Of a stretch of DNA of 64,000 nucleotides, positions 1-11,795 are shown one piece after another. The notes beneath the pieces are model-generated. The model was not told the origin of the DNA, made no database searches, and saw only the letters and a program-made list of their open reading frames with translations. The position numbers and the translations under genes are program-made. Numbering within the stretch: the first letter of the stretch is position 1; every line of letters starts with the position of its first letter. Origin of the DNA: Gymnopus androsaceus JB14 (lineage: Eukaryota > Basidiomycota > Agaricomycetes > Agaricales > Omphalotaceae); NCBI GenBank assembly GCA_009733575.1, contig ML769475.1:1-64000 (forward strand), read 5' to 3'.

Positions 1-537
1 CATGGATAGGGAGTAGAGGCAAGACTCAGAAGTAGACTGAGTAGGTTGACGTGAGTTGATTGTACTAAAGTACAGGCCACAGTGTGGGAGGGCAGGAGAA
101 CTGAAAGTTGCGCTGAGCCTGTACATGATAGTCATAGGGCGCATTGAGAGTTAGAGTCTTAACTGAGCGCCCATGTGAGACTGCGCCTGTTTATCTCATG
201 CCGGAAGCACGTGTCCGTATAGACGCGCAAAGTAGGAATTGCGTTTCGGGGATGAACAAAGTAGATTACAAGCATTAGATGGGGTACTACTACACACAGC
301 CTACATCACAAGAATAGCACAAAACAGATCTGATCCCCCTCCCTCCAGACTACCCGATACCGCTTGCCTCACCGCACCAAGATAATCATTCAGTCTAGCC
401 CCCCGCTGTCACTGAAAAAGTCTTCATATAGCTTGTACTGCGAGTCGGCAACAATATTGACCAATTGTAACAGTAACTTGAGGTTTCTAATGCCCACAAT
501 CAGCGGTGCAATAATCAAGAAAACAGCATCAACATAC

Positions 538-1222
538 TCAGGAAAGCGATATCGCGAGTTGAACAGTGTAAAGCATAAGCGGATAACCAATTCGGGGATG
601 TATATCAGACATATTCGGACAAGAGCCCGCAAAAACCTTGAGCAGAGAGCCTCGGATTCCAAGGAGACTATAGGAGTCATCGCTCTCATTGGCAGTGTCG
701 TCAACCTTCAACGCCCAGCTACTATCCCAGTCTACCAGCATCAGTAACACCTCCAGGAAAGGGAGAAAGTCCGATCTGTAGTGTAGGAGGTAGGTCTTTG
801 AGATGATTGATTTAATGAGGGCGGAGAGCGCTCCAGCGGTTCCGCGAACGGGAAAGTTGCAAGAGTAATCTCGGATCCAGAATTCCAATAAATGGCAGAT
901 CCTATCCGTAGATGGTCCGTTAGAGTTTGCTGACGAAAACAATGTGCAAATGAACTCACTTCATCTGTGCAAAGCAGGCGAACATTAGATCACTGGACGC
1001 ATTATCCAACTGAAGCATCCGTTTCTGCATAGCAAGGAGCAAGTTACAGGGGCTCGCAAATCGACGATATGTCAAAAGGAAATGTGTGATGGAGGTTGGG
1101 TCTGAGAAGTAGAATTATTCATGATTATAAAATGACGAATGAGATGAACATACCATCACCGCTGACTGACAAAAATAGCAGCTTATCCAACAACTCATCC
1201 AGTGTAGCCATTGAGCAGGCGC
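538..1222 (-). CDS. RasGEF N-terminal domain gene (partial)
   Basis: A multi-exon gene read leftward, probably a Ras-family guanine nucleotide exchange factor (Cdc25/Bud5/Lte1 class), which would load GTP onto a small GTPase at the membrane. Three exons join in frame across good GT-AG introns: 1222-1154, 1101-960 and 901-538. The first two encode a MATLDELLDKLLFLSV-like start followed by THFLLTYRRFASP, the hallmark opening of the RasGEF_N domain. The third gives ICHLLEFWIRD and then GTAGALSALIKSI and LLHYRSDFLPFLE. A serine/proline-rich exon at about 1601-1293 on the same strand is a likely N-terminal extension, but its join was not resolved. After about 640 the frame degenerates: two competing frames, one stopping at 538 and one at 390. 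The catalytic RasGEF domain is not seen; it is lost or lies beyond the left edge. Domain call fairly sure, gene integrity uncertain. Confidence 0.65.
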
Positions 1223-1849
1223 CTGAATCAATCAATACAGCTCAGAAACCGGAATAAAAGGGTGGAAAGAAATGAAATGCATACATCTCTTTATCTTTAT
1301 CTTTACTCTCGACCTTGGCAGGTGGCAAAAGATCGTTCATGGGGGAATGATTACTGTTGTTGGGGATAGAGACGGCATTGATGGTAGGCTGAAGTGGTTC
1401 ATTGACTTCAAAATACTTTGACCTCTCTGAGAGCAGATCACCAGTAGATCGGGCACACTTAGGTGAATTGGGAACGGTAGTCGCGCGAGAGGCAGGAATG
1501 GTAGGTAAGAAAGATTGGACGGATATTGGGGCGGGAAGCAGAATATGGTTGATTGAAGAAGCTGAGGAAGCAGTCGGAGTGGCCGTCCTTGACCCTTCCA
1601 CTCGGTCCCATGGAGAATTGGTGAAGATGTCCGGAGAAGCAGGGTTCCGATAGTCTTCAGAAAAAGTCAGCAGCTCAAATCACGGAACCGTGGTGTGTTA
1701 GGCGCTCGCTGGGCCCGGTGACTGTTTTGGTAAAATATTTCCCATAGATGCCAAGTACAATTGTATAGTATAGATGACCTCATGGGTAATTGACTCAAGT
1801 GCCTTTCAACGTGAACTTCAATGTGAACTTCGTAATGAATAGGAAGCAC

Positions 1850-4130
1850 CTAGTTTCGAGGTGCCCTGCAGGATGCCCCCGGTGTCATACCAGTCCCGCT
1901 ATTGTTGTGTTGCTTTTCTCGAAGTACTCCTGTTAAAGCTGGTAAATTTAGAATCTTGTTTTCGGCTTCGCTTGTCCGCTGCAGGTGTCGAAGTGTCGGA
2001 AATGCGGAAGATTGAAGAACATGGCGCCCGGAGCAATAAGCGCTCGTCTCCGTTCAAGTTCTCTTGCTTGCACCACGATGCTCATTTCTCAAACTTCTAC
2101 GATATCTCCATCGACCGTACTCAGTGTTTGCTCTGGCTGCCGACGCAAGGCGCTAGCCATAACGCACCGGATTCAAAGCGAAAAAAGCAGCGAATGCGCC
2201 AAGTTTTTTTTCGATACGACGCCTTTCTTCGACAACGTCAACTAAATGTCAGTCAACAGAGGCTCAGGCACCAGCACTTACGCAGAACTATTTTTCTCGC
2301 CGCTAATTACCTTCAAACCTTCCGAAGTTACGACTTTGGGTTGCTAAAATCAACTCGATTCTTGGCTTTTAGCTGGAGGAGCAACTTGGATAACCGACCT
2401 ACCTCTGATGAATGCCTCTTCGAAACCTCTGTAATCAGACTCAACTCCCTCTAGATCGGAACGCTGTCAAGCCGTCGTTCATTCTGGGGCACATGGATGT
2501 TCTGTCTTTTCATCTCTTATCTCTTGTTTTAAACGTCCGTTTCTTGAATTCTTCCCTTCCATTCCCTTCCCTCCTCTATATACTACCCTTCCGCACCTCC
2601 ATATTGCGGCGGTAATTCCCCTCCTCTGCTCCCGCACCTCCCCTCCCCTCCTTCTCCTTCGCTCCGCCCATAAACACCTTTTCACTATTCCCTCCGCATT
2701 TTGGTATATCCAACTCGTGTAAACGACTCTTGGACGCCGCGAGACCATAAAAACCACTGAAAAGTAAGTGGAAGACTTTTATACGACATACGTAAGTAAC
2801 GACGGCGCATGTCCAACAGGGAAGTTGCAATCGTCGGTCTGGAAAGCAGGTAATGGGTAATGATTGCATTAAAGGTGCTCTGTGGTCACGTACAAGATGA
2901 TAAAATAAAAACCAATCCATCTGCGCATAAGCCTGCTTGAAGGGTGCCGTGGAGGCAAAGTAAGTATGCTGCACAATTTCTTGGGTAGGATGCAACCTCT
3001 CCTTCGGTACAAGGGTCGTCCGATGTCCGCAACTGCTACAGTAGTATTGACGCTAATTCCACGGGCCAGCTCGCTCCCTCCAAGTCACTAGAAGAAATTG
3101 GTAAGTGTAGCTCTATACGAATCATAACCGCGATGAGACTGACGGGATACAACCCAACCCTGTGTCATTTTTTGAAAATTCTCAGAAAATTCTAGGAAGA
3201 GGGGTTACTACAATAAATAAACCGGCGGAAACGTAATACTCAACTCAATTAGGTATAGGTGTATCCAATAGGTAGATTCAGAGCACCGTTGATGCTTCAA
3301 TCAAGGCCCTTTCTTTCGTTTAGGACACAGACAATGGTACGAAGATCAGCATTTCCTAGGAATTGAATCTTATGTTCCTTGAATTTATAGCTGCAGATCA
3401 CCTGGAAGACATTGTGCGAATTGAAAAAGTCGAGGGAACATGCTTGACGGTCACATTCGGACTTACTCTTCTAATACTACATATTCATAAATCTACAGTA
3501 CTGCCGTACTCGAGAGCATGGATTCTGGAAAATCCAAAGTGGGGAGCAGGTTTAATGCGGGGTAAATATACCATATAAGATTACATTTTTCGATGGCAAG
3601 TCGGCCTGCGCCTCCGATAGTTGAAACAGCTGCTAACTTAGGAGGCTGACGAATTTAGGCCTCTAGATCCTTGCTATCCTCGATAGACGTATGAACGTGG
3701 GTATCGGCCTTTCACTGCCGATTACACCTTTGGAGCTGAAAGCTGATGGGAGCAAGGGAGGACGGAAGTTAGAAGGAAAATTACATACGCCTCAAATCGG
3801 CAACCTTGAACTTGAAGACTTGATATTGTTTCTCTTGTCGGCATTTTTTTTCCTTATCCCTCTGCATCGGACCCCGCCAATGCTTTGCGATTGGACATGA
3901 GAATATCGGCGACGTCATGGTACAATCTTCTCCATTCGCAATTCTACCGAAATCCGAGATTCGGACAGCCACCGTCGTATACCGTTGTCCTGCACAGAAT
4001 CACACTTGCAAAAAAATCAATAAAAAATATCCAGTTAATATCCATGATGTCCCTTCAGACTTGGCCGCAGCGCCAGGTCACGCCATGATTTTAGTGCACA
4101 CGACGGTCAATTGCTCCCCGTCTTCAAACA
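1850..4130. other. Intergenic stretch, nothing recognised
   Basis: No gene could be supported. A 197-codon plus-strand reading frame at 1861-2454 resembles no family I know and has no clear introns or neighbours. A pyrimidine-rich stretch at about 2540-2700 makes long spurious purine-side frames on the minus strand. A T-tract lies near 3845. Confidence 0.5.
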
Positions 4131-4131
4131 C

Positions 4132-4139
4132 TATAAAAG
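4132..4139 (+). promoter_or_regulatory. TATA box of the Kre9-like gene
   Basis: TATAAAAG lies about 100 bases before the ATG at 4234, with a TC-rich leader between them, as is common in strongly expressed basidiomycete genes. Confidence 0.6.
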
Positions 4140-4233
4140 ACTAGATGTTTGACCATGATGCTCCATTCAACAGGTTCATCTCGTTGGATATCTCTTCGTT
4201 TCTTCTCTTCTATACTCTTTACACCTCTACGAT

Positions 4234-4804
4234 ATGAAATTCACGACTTCTCTCCTCGCTAGCGCTTTGGCCTACTTTGCTGTCTCCGTCAACGCTGCAC
4301 CGGCGGGTCGCAGTGCTCTCGATGTCTGGAACCCGACCATCACTTCTCCTACTGCGGAACCGTATGGATCGTTGGCTCCACTGTCAACGTCACTTGGTAC
4401 GAACACTTCTGGTCGGAGAAGGGATTGTTGGACTAATAATACTTCTATGCAGGAGCACCGCCAACGAACCCGCCGACGTATCAAACGGTGGACAAGTTGT
4501 TCTCGCAGTGGATGGACTTGCGAGTCCGTATCCCGTTTCCTTGCCTCCTTTGTACTGATGCTCATAGTCTGAGGGTTTACAGCCCAGGATTTGAGCCCCG
4601 TTTTTGACTTGGCTGCCGCCGATGGATTTTACACGGTCACTGTCCCCGACGATATCGCCCCTGGCAATGATTACCAGGTCGTTCGTGAGTGTACTCTCCT
4701 TCTGATCCATCCGAAATACAGTCACTAAATGATATGTGATGCACATAGTTTTCGGCGACTCTGGAAACATTAGCCCTTCGTTCACCATCGTTGCTACTTC
4801 CTAA
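4234..4804 (+). pseudogene. Kre9/KNH-like small secreted protein, one-base frameshift
   Basis: Encodes a small secreted protein of the Ser-Thr-rich Kre9/KNH type, a common basidiomycete family thought to act in or on the cell wall. Exons are 4234-4396, 4453-4534, 4588-4684 and 4749-4804, all with GT-AG introns of 53-64 bases. The start MKFTTSLLASALAYFAVSVNA is a clear signal peptide. The family core follows: DVWNPTITSPT, then GTVWIVGSTVNVTW, later DGFYTVTVPDDIAPGNDYQVV and the ending FGDSGNISPSFTIVATS. Between SPTA and GTVW, near 4353, the frame shifts by one base. The four exons sum to 398 bases, one short of 133 codons, as expected for a single deletion. All splice sites and the stop are otherwise intact. 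It could be a young pseudogene or a sequencing error in an active gene. Confidence 0.8.
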
Positions 4805-6104
4805 AGGATCTACTTGTGGATAAGCGTGAACGCGTTGAAGCCGAGCATTTTACCGATAGTTTAAATTTGGTGGACTGCTCGATGTTGGAATCGTTGAAGA
4901 AGTTGGAGTGGATTTTCATAACCACATAACGGACATTATTCATGACTAAAACTTGAAACTAAAGGACATTGCAATCGAATTCATTACGTTTCATACACGG
5001 AAGAGGGAACGAGATAGCAAGTAGAGGCAAGTAACTAAGTACGAGGCGACGTTTATCGAAGCGTTTTATATATACTAGTCGGGCAAGGAAACCATCCAGA
5101 CTGATTTGTGAATCAAGTACAAGCTTATCTGAGCCACGGTACAATCTTCTAGAACCTGGTCGCATCCAAGTATCGAAGAGCGTGCCAAGTTGCTAAATCC
5201 GAACAACGAAGCTCCGCCGCTCCAGTCAGTTTGCTTTTAGTACAGGACTTTCGATAGGACTTTCGAGGTCTCCGGTCGCAACTGATTTGCGGAAGGAACC
5301 TAAGAAGGAATTTTCATTACATGTACTGAATATGCGTACTTGCTCCTTGGAGTCTAAGTGAACTTTGAAACGAGAGGGTCAGTGCTTTTTGGAGTGACTA
5401 AAAGTTGGCGCCGAAGTAAAAATTGAAACAAGAGGGTCAGTGGAAGACGGTCATCCCTTCCCGTTGCCATCGTGGTCCAACCTATTCCTGAGCTGGTTCT
5501 CAGTAGAACAGCACTTAACACAAATAAACAATATATTTCAAAGAAAGGAAAATCCTCTGCATTTCCATGTTCAACCACCTGCCTGAGACTATAATAGATC
5601 TTCCATAAAATCAAAATCCTTATCTCATTCTTTTCAATCTGCTCCAAGGGTTGATATTACCCTTCACCTCAGGCTGCTCCCGATTCCGAAGCCGTATGAC
5701 ATACTCTCGTAGACAGTCCATTCTCTACTTCTCCTTTAAAGCCCCTCCCTCATGGTTCTTTGAAGCAGGAGCCGTGGGCAAATTTTTTACGTCCAACTCA
5801 GCCCGTGGCTTCGGCTGGCTTCCGGATGTCAATGTCAGCTCTGATTTCGCAGAAATCCTTGCCCTCGTCCGGGAGTCTGTCTATATGCAATACTAGTAAG
5901 GACATCACCCACAAATCCCAGACTCGACTCCAACTTGAAATGACTCAACTTAACTCATGGTACATATAGTCAACCAGTTCTTGCAAGTTTAGGTTTAGTA
6001 TAAGTTATCCATTACCCATTACTATTACTAAACTAAGCCCGGATAAATAACGAGTGCCAGTGTTACAAATTTACATACAAAGGATAATGAAGTTGTGGAA
6101 GTGA
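4805..6104. other. Intergenic, nothing recognised
   Basis: No supportable gene. A short direct repeat around 'GAGAGGGTCAGTG' occurs at about 5365 and 5430. Open frames at 5651-5896 and 5354-5647 show no known family. Confidence 0.5.
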
Positions 6105-7826
6105 TCAGGTTGAAAGTGGGAGGAGTGATACATCGTCAATCCACGCGAATGCCGGAGCAGGACTACCAACGAACTGAAGGATATCGTTTCCTTGTGCAAC
6201 AAGAGTCGTCTGATATCCGACCCACTGGGATTGGTAACCCGGGGTAATGGTGTCCACAGGGTTTCCGTTCCAGATAATCTCCAAACTAGCACCGGCTTCG
6301 TCTGCTTCCTCATCAGTGAAGGAGGTGGAGTAGAAGAATTGAAGGGTGTAGCTAACACCAGCCTCCGTCGTTATAGGGGCAGCTGGAGCGAGGGTTCCCG
6401 AAAGAGTGTCAACGTTCGTAGCCGAGCCCAGGAGCGCAACGGAATGCCCGGTGTGTGCGAACTTCGCGTCGTCGAAGATGGAAGCATCGAAGTTTCCGTT
6501 AAGGGGAGAAGTACCTACCCAGTTGGCATAGCTGGAAGTGGAGCAGGCGGTCGCACCCGAGTCACATGTGTATCCCTCAAAGCCGCCGTCAACGATAGCA
6601 TTCTGGCGCGAGTAACCTCGGGATTGTGTAACGACAAGGTCGCCTTGACCATAGTTGACGGCAGTGGATTCGTCGGCGACGAGATAATACTGTAAATAGG
6701 TGGGTGAGCATCTCTGTTAAAGCACATGTTTAAATGAGAATACGCACCATAGAGCAAGTATAAGTGGTAGGAATTCCATTGACAACAGCCCTCCAAATGT
6801 TGAAATATTGGCATGCTCCGCCTACGGGATCAGCACCGCGAGTATCACAAAGGGCGGCACATGCAGCGACGTCGTACTGGTCGAGAAAAGCGAATCCCTG
6901 GAAGGAACCGCGATGATTAGAATAGGTTTTGAAGCCAACTTCTGAAAGCGAGCAAGACTTACCATGTAGCCTGGAGCATTGTTAGCTCCTCCAGTGGGAC
7001 CAAATACTTTATCATAGCCTTGAGGTGCTGCGGGCTCTGGAAGGGATTTAAGAGCCCATCCACTGCTCTGTTGGATATAGTTGAGGGGAGCGGGAGCAGG
7101 ATAGAGCTGTTGTCCTCCAAAGTTGGTTTTTTCAATAGCACTATGAACGTCGGCGTAGACAGCACATTTCAAGTTGGATCCTTGAGAGAAGACCAAATCC
7201 AACAAAGGATTCTCAAATTCGTAATACAAATTGGCAAAAACTGTGAAATCATGTCAGTTTCACAACGAGAATTAGGATGTTGAACTACTGACCACAACCC
7301 TCTACGCTGTCACAGTAATCAAGACAGTCATCGACATCGTACGTGGCGTTGCTGACGACGGTGTAAGTCAAGTATGCAGTGCCTTCAATTGATGCATCGC
7401 GGTCACTGGGTCCTGTTCCCGTTCCCCCAAAGACCTGTTCATAGTTATCGTTCCGGCGGGAAATCTCGTACAGACCACGGCGAGAGGACGTAGTGGTCGG
7501 AATTGTCTGGTTGACTAGATCTCCGTCGATAGCAGTGATAATGGTGTTGGTGGCTGGTTGGTCTGGCGGAGCATCTGAACTTGCTCCGGACTTCTGGTCG
7601 ACTTGCTGAGCAGTCGAAACGATATCAGAGGTGTCCGTGGTGGTCCCATTGAGGTCAGGCGGGTCACTGGATGTAGCGGGAGTGCCCTGAAGTGCAGGAA
7701 TGAAGGCAGATTCTGTAAAGGCAACGTGAATGAGACAACAGTGAGGAAGCAACTCTGCGGAGAGAGTTTACCTGCGAGAGAGATCGAAAGGCAAGCAAAA
7801 GTTAAAAGACGTGATACTGAGAACAT
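6105..7826 (-). CDS. Secreted protein, 'fruit-body specific' type, intact copy A
   Basis: A complete five-exon gene read leftward: 7826-7772, 7712-7293, 7240-6963, 6897-6748 and 6689-6105. Exons total 1488 bases, exactly 496 codons including the stop, and every intron is GT-AG. The product has a short signal peptide (MFSVSRLLTFACLSISLA), a Ser/Thr/Asp-rich linker, a cysteine-containing apple-like region (DDCLDYCDSVEGC, YYEFENPLLDLVF), a second one (DVAACAALCDTRGA, GGACQYFNIW), and a C-terminal beta-rich domain with GGFEGYTCDSG, ANWVGTSP, SYTLQFFYSTSF and WIDDVSLLPLST. This matches what I remember of agaricomycete proteins annotated 'fruit-body specific protein', extracellular and of unknown biochemical role. 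Two decayed relatives lie at 56734-57459 and 62527-64000. This copy is the only one here without frameshifts. Family name from memory; structure directly seen. Confidence 0.8.
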
Positions 7827-7879
7827 TGTGAGTGGGATATTATCCTGTGGATGTTCTTGCTGTTTTTTCTCGTGGCTGA

Positions 7880-7886
7880 TTTTATA
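7880..7886 (-). promoter_or_regulatory. TATA box of copy A
   Basis: Read on the minus strand this is TATAAAA, about 55-60 bases upstream of the ATG at 7826. Confidence 0.6.
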
Positions 7887-9342
7887 GCTCTGGGAATTGT
7901 TCAATCATTGCGAAGCGCTGTAGTGCCCACTGTCCGCACGGATCTATGGGCGCTGAGCATCCGTTTCCTCAACGTGTTTGGGAAGTCTAATGGTTAAGCC
8001 AGGAGCTTTCTGATCTTGAAGCGATGCAGGGATTGAAGCCAAAGGAATGTATCTGAAATTTGTTAATTATTTATTTCTGACATGGAGAACGACGGACAAT
8101 ACGATGCCCGGCTGAAACCTTACTGAAGCAGCTCAAGGTCGGGGCCTTCGAACGTTGGAGAATCTCGAAGCGTTCCTATCATACTGAGAATTCAATATTG
8201 ATTACACGGCGAAGAAGCTCGAAGTTGAAGCACCCATTACTGTAGGTGAAACCAGAGAAGAAAAATAAACAAATATCCAAAATGGGAAAAAATTGCGCGC
8301 TATGTTTTGAAGGCCTGCATTGGTAGCTCATGATCGCCCTGTGTAATTGCAAAGCACTGCAACACACCTCTGGTACTGCTGGGTCCCCGTTCGGACAATG
8401 CAAGTCGGTAGTGTCTTGGAGTGACAATCCCAGTACTACGTGTGCCATTTCAGTGGCACTTGATAGACTGGTGACATTTCGCTTTGAAGAGTGCAGCCTC
8501 CGAGAAAGTCTAGATTAGGGACTTTTGTTCTCTGCAGTTCAATATTGAATATCTCCGCATACCTATTCTCCTCGATGACTTCGGAGGTTGCTCCGAGATG
8601 CTCTACTACTAGTAAGTAGTATGCATTGAATTTATTGACAGGTGTGTCTGGTTTTCTCTTGGCAATACCTCTCTGGTGCAGACTCAAAGTAGCTGGATTG
8701 ATGAAATCGTCCACAAGGCTAGTAGGCTGCTCTACACTTACTCCTTGAAACATTCTGTCTATCTTCAGTATCCGCCACCGGGCATACGTTTAGCCCGACG
8801 TTGAAAAGCCTCCCACATTGTGGGCGTCTAGGCGAGACTTTGCGGACAAGAGGCTCAATAAACTCACAAGGTTATTATTTCTAGGCCACCGGAAATAGTT
8901 TTACCCCGACGTGTATGAAAAATCTTCCGCGTTATGCTCAGCTTGACAATAGAGCAGAGAGCAGAGAGACCAGAGTTACTATGGCAAAAGCTTTTGACGG
9001 GGTATCCAAATCCGAATCATCTGTCTGCATTGTTCTGATCTTGGAGCCACTGAGTTGGAGGTTTCCGTATGAGCAGACGTAGGCGGAGGGAGTACGGGAG
9101 GGAGGACTAGGGAGGAGAGAAATGGAAACGGGACAAGAGGGAAAAGAGCAAGGACATCGACCGACCAGGGAGGGACTGGGAGGGGAGGGAGAGGTACGGA
9201 TCGTCAGTTATTGTACACTTGAAAATGAACACAGATGCGCACGAACCTGTCGATACTCGTGTAATTCGTCTGATATCAGCCGAGTCGTTTCGAAGATTTG
9301 TGGTGCAGATGTTGACGTCGAGGGCGGAGCGTCGGAATCTGT
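7887..9342. other. Intergenic; one unassigned reading frame
   Basis: No recognised gene. A 105-codon minus-strand frame at 8436-8753 has no known family and no supporting context. Purine-rich stretch at about 9080-9190. Confidence 0.4.
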
Positions 9343-9510
9343 TACAACTCGCGGCAAAACGCCAAATCATCCAACTTGTCCTTGAAAGTCTGAATATCCG
9401 TTACAAATATAGTACAGCTCGCGGCAAAACGTACTTTTCTTTTAACCCTACCCAACTCGGGTTCCTTCTTTCACCTTCCACAACTCGCTGGTCGAGTGCC
9501 CTGAATCTTA
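9343..9510. repeat. Dispersed repeat, copy 1
   Basis: About 165 bases shared in direct orientation with 48193-48352. Both carry CGGCAAAACGCCAAAT, then CGGCAAAACGTACTTTTC (or a one-base variant), and end in CTGGTCGAGTGCCCTGA. It begins in a region rich in short open frames but shows no coding signature. Nature unknown; possibly an LTR or SINE-like fragment. Confidence 0.6.
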
Positions 9511-9649
9511 TCTTTTCTCTGGTCGTTGATTGCTATCAGTGAGTTCGCAACGCTTTCTCTATCGAGACCATTGCTCAAACAATTACCGTACACTATAGCT
9601 GTCACGACGGGGGATTCGATTGCCCCCTCTAAAACATGAACTCAAGACT

Positions 9650-10140
9650 TCGATGCTGTTGTAGCGGGGTAGGAGTTGAAGTTGTTGTTATATGCGGCCT
9701 ACATACCCGTTGCGAGTGAATGTGTTATTCAGCGATGGTATATGTTTTAGTATTTACGTGGTGTAATTCAGGCCCGTTTCTCAAGTCTGGGTCGACAGCC
9801 AAAGGAAATGTGGTTGCCCACTTCATTCTTTGCACGTTGTCTTTGTTCGTAGTAGCCAATCCCTGTGGAATCGTCTTTCCTCTCTCTCTTTCTGGGCTTA
9901 TTGCATGCGTGTATTCCGTATCATTCCTCGTCTTTGTGCGTTATAACTTGCTGAAGGTTGGCTACTCAGATAGAACCCCGAAAATTTCGGCTGTTATACA
10001 TACTATCAGTTTTCACTGGGGCTTCTCTGTGCTTTCTCGTGTCAAGCTGGGCCTGAACTGGGCTAGATTTTAAGGGCATTCACCTGCATTCACTCTCATT
10101 GAAATTTGTGAATATACTTACAATATAGTTTTTTAGTTCC
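9650..10140 (+). repeat. Duplicated 3' flank of a peptide gene
   Basis: This stretch resembles, in the same order, the region after peptide gene 1 (about 10810-11265). Both share CATTGAAATTTGTGAATATA exactly, plus looser matches around GTATCATTCCTCG and GCTTTCTCG. It probably marks the 3' end of a former tandem copy whose coding part is lost or replaced. The 117-codon frame at 9720-10073 lies inside it and is likely spurious. Confidence 0.45.
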
Positions 10141-10328
10141 CGCTGTGAATCCTGCGCAGTACCAAAGATCCATTGAAAAGACTCTATCCGTGATATACGA
10201 GAGTAAGGGCCGCCAGGGTTCTGGGTAACAGAGCACGGGAGTGCTACATACTGGCTACATACTTAAGTATCGAGCAAATCGAACAGGCTATCCACCATTT
10301 GATCCCATATTCTTGAAGCTCAGCAGTC

Positions 10329-10797
10329 ATGTTTCGTTTCTCTAACCTCCGCGCTGTCTTTGCCATCCTCCTCTTGATTAATATCCAAGTTATGACTGTC
10401 CGCGGAGCTCAATGTAAGTGTATTAGTTTTGTGTAGACTCGGGACATAATACTTATCGATTCGACCATGTCTGTAGGCGGTTGGGATGGGGCTGTTAGTA
10501 CTCTCCTTTCTCTCTCTCCAAACTCGAGCTCACATTTGATTATTTTATGATACTCACTGCCTGCAGGAACCTTTATGTACGTTGTTCCAACTTCTCAGTG
10601 CATTGACCGTTGCTTACTACTTGGACTCGTATCGCAGGTGCTTCTGATGAAATATGCTGTGGACCACTGCTCGAGGAAGCTAATGGCACTGTTTACGGAA
10701 CGTGAGCACTTGGATCTTATTCCACTCCACACCTTCGCTCATCCAATCGTCCTCACTGTGTAGCTGCCACCCTGAAGGAGGCGCTTGCCCAGAGTGA
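10329..10797 (+). CDS. Tiny secreted six-cysteine peptide, gene 1
   Basis: A 69-residue secreted peptide made from five exons: 10329-10413, 10477-10493 (17 bases), 10567-10576 (10 bases), 10638-10701 and 10764-10797. All introns are GT-AG, and the exons sum to 210 bases, 70 codons with stop. A hydrophobic signal peptide begins MFRFSNLRAVFAILLL and ends near residue 26. The mature part is about 43 residues, with six cysteines spaced C-x9-C-x5-CC-x14-C-x6-C. That C-C-CC-C-C order is the one found in inhibitor-cystine-knot (knottin) folds; it is too short, with too few cysteines, for a hydrophobin. An N-glycosylation motif (NGT) lies between CC and the next cysteine. Two relatives are at 11371-11795 and 35126-35560. 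Function unknown: effector, defence or signalling peptide are all possible. Confidence 0.72.
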
Positions 10798-11370
10798 ATG
10801 CGATGCTTGATCTGAGTGAAGCTGGAAGTGGGAGTTGAGTATAATAGGGCGTCATTATTGCTGAAGCATTGGTACATTTTATGTGACCTAAGCTTCATCC
10901 CAGAGGTTGTTGTTCAGCGACCGTAGATGCCTTATTATGAATGTATGCGCTGTCTTTGCTTGTCGTCAATCATTGTTTAGTCACCTTGCTCCGCTCATTG
11001 CAGGACTCTTGCATGAGTGTATTGATACCATTCCTCGCATTGTGATGATACCTTCCTACTTCAATTTGATGAAATAAAAATTACTTTGCTTGAACAGCCC
11101 CGAAAATTCCGGTAAATAATTGGTATAATCATCGTTTAAATTCTTCTTTCGGGCTTTCTCGCGCCGTCAAGCGGGGGTGCAAAGCGGTACTCACTAGCTG
11201 GTATACTCTGGGTATATCTGGCCGCACTCATTGAAATTTGTGAATATACAGTATAGGTTTTATCTCCTGCCATGGATCCTGCATGACACCGCGACTGCAC
11301 CGCGGAAACGATATGATTCAAGCAATTTTCAAGAAAGATATAATGGCATCTACAACGAGTTCTTCTCCGT

Positions 11371-11795
11371 CTAACACTTAGGGCCAACACCGAACTTTAT
11401 CGGGGTGGCACATCTACAAGAATTGTTAGCTCAATATCAAGCGTTCTACACAATTAGTTTTACTCACCCTGTACCGTCACTGGAGAGGGCGGGGCAACAG
11501 ATTAAACCAGTAGCACCTAGAGAAGAAGGGGGTTTCGTTAACCGCATGAAAACAGTCCATGGTCACAAACTTACACTATAAAAGTAGCAAGCGAAAGAAA
11601 GCGGTTGAGTTCAGCGAATCAAGCAGCGACATACTACAAACTTACGTCTGTGTCAGTAATACCTGTAGTAGAAATCGTTCAGTATGTACTTGACAACTCT
11701 GGGCTCGAGCACGACTCACAAACATCGGCAGAAGCTCCCATGACAAGTGCTTGAACGAATACAAGCATGAAGATTGTTGAGATGAATTTGTACAT
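11371..11795 (-). CDS. Tiny secreted six-cysteine peptide, gene 2
   Basis: Read leftward: exon 11795-11720 encodes a signal peptide (MYKFISTIFMLVFVQALVMG), then 11662-11646, 11516-11468 and 11413-11371. The cysteines again follow C...C-x5-CC-x10-C-x11-C. The join before the second cysteine has two solutions: a one-base exon (T at 11575, flanked by AG and GTAAGT), or extension of the second exon by seven bases to a weaker GTAGTA donor. Both keep the frame (186 or 192 bases). The one-base exon uses better splice sites but would be extraordinary. Gene 1 lies 570 bases away and converges with it. Loop lengths differ from genes 1 and 3, so it is the most divergent member. Function unknown. Confidence 0.6.

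Noticed and set aside
1861..2454. 197-codon plus-strand reading frame
   Set aside because: No recognisable domain, odd composition, no introns or conserved neighbours. Long frames arise by chance in this GC range.
2479..2995. Two overlapping minus-strand frames rich in Arg/Gly/Glu
   Set aside because: They come from a pyrimidine-rich tract on the plus strand and have low-complexity protein text.
9600..9650. GGGGGATTCGATTGCCCC hairpin, checked as part of a tRNA
   Set aside because: No acceptor stem or D-arm around it.
9720..10073. 117-codon hydrophobic plus-strand frame, looks like a membrane protein
   Set aside because: It lies in sequence that repeats the 3' flank of peptide gene 1; the matching flank downstream is not open.
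10329..10797. Hydrophobin
   Set aside because: C-x5-CC recalls a hydrophobin start, but only six cysteines, no second CC and about 43 mature residues.
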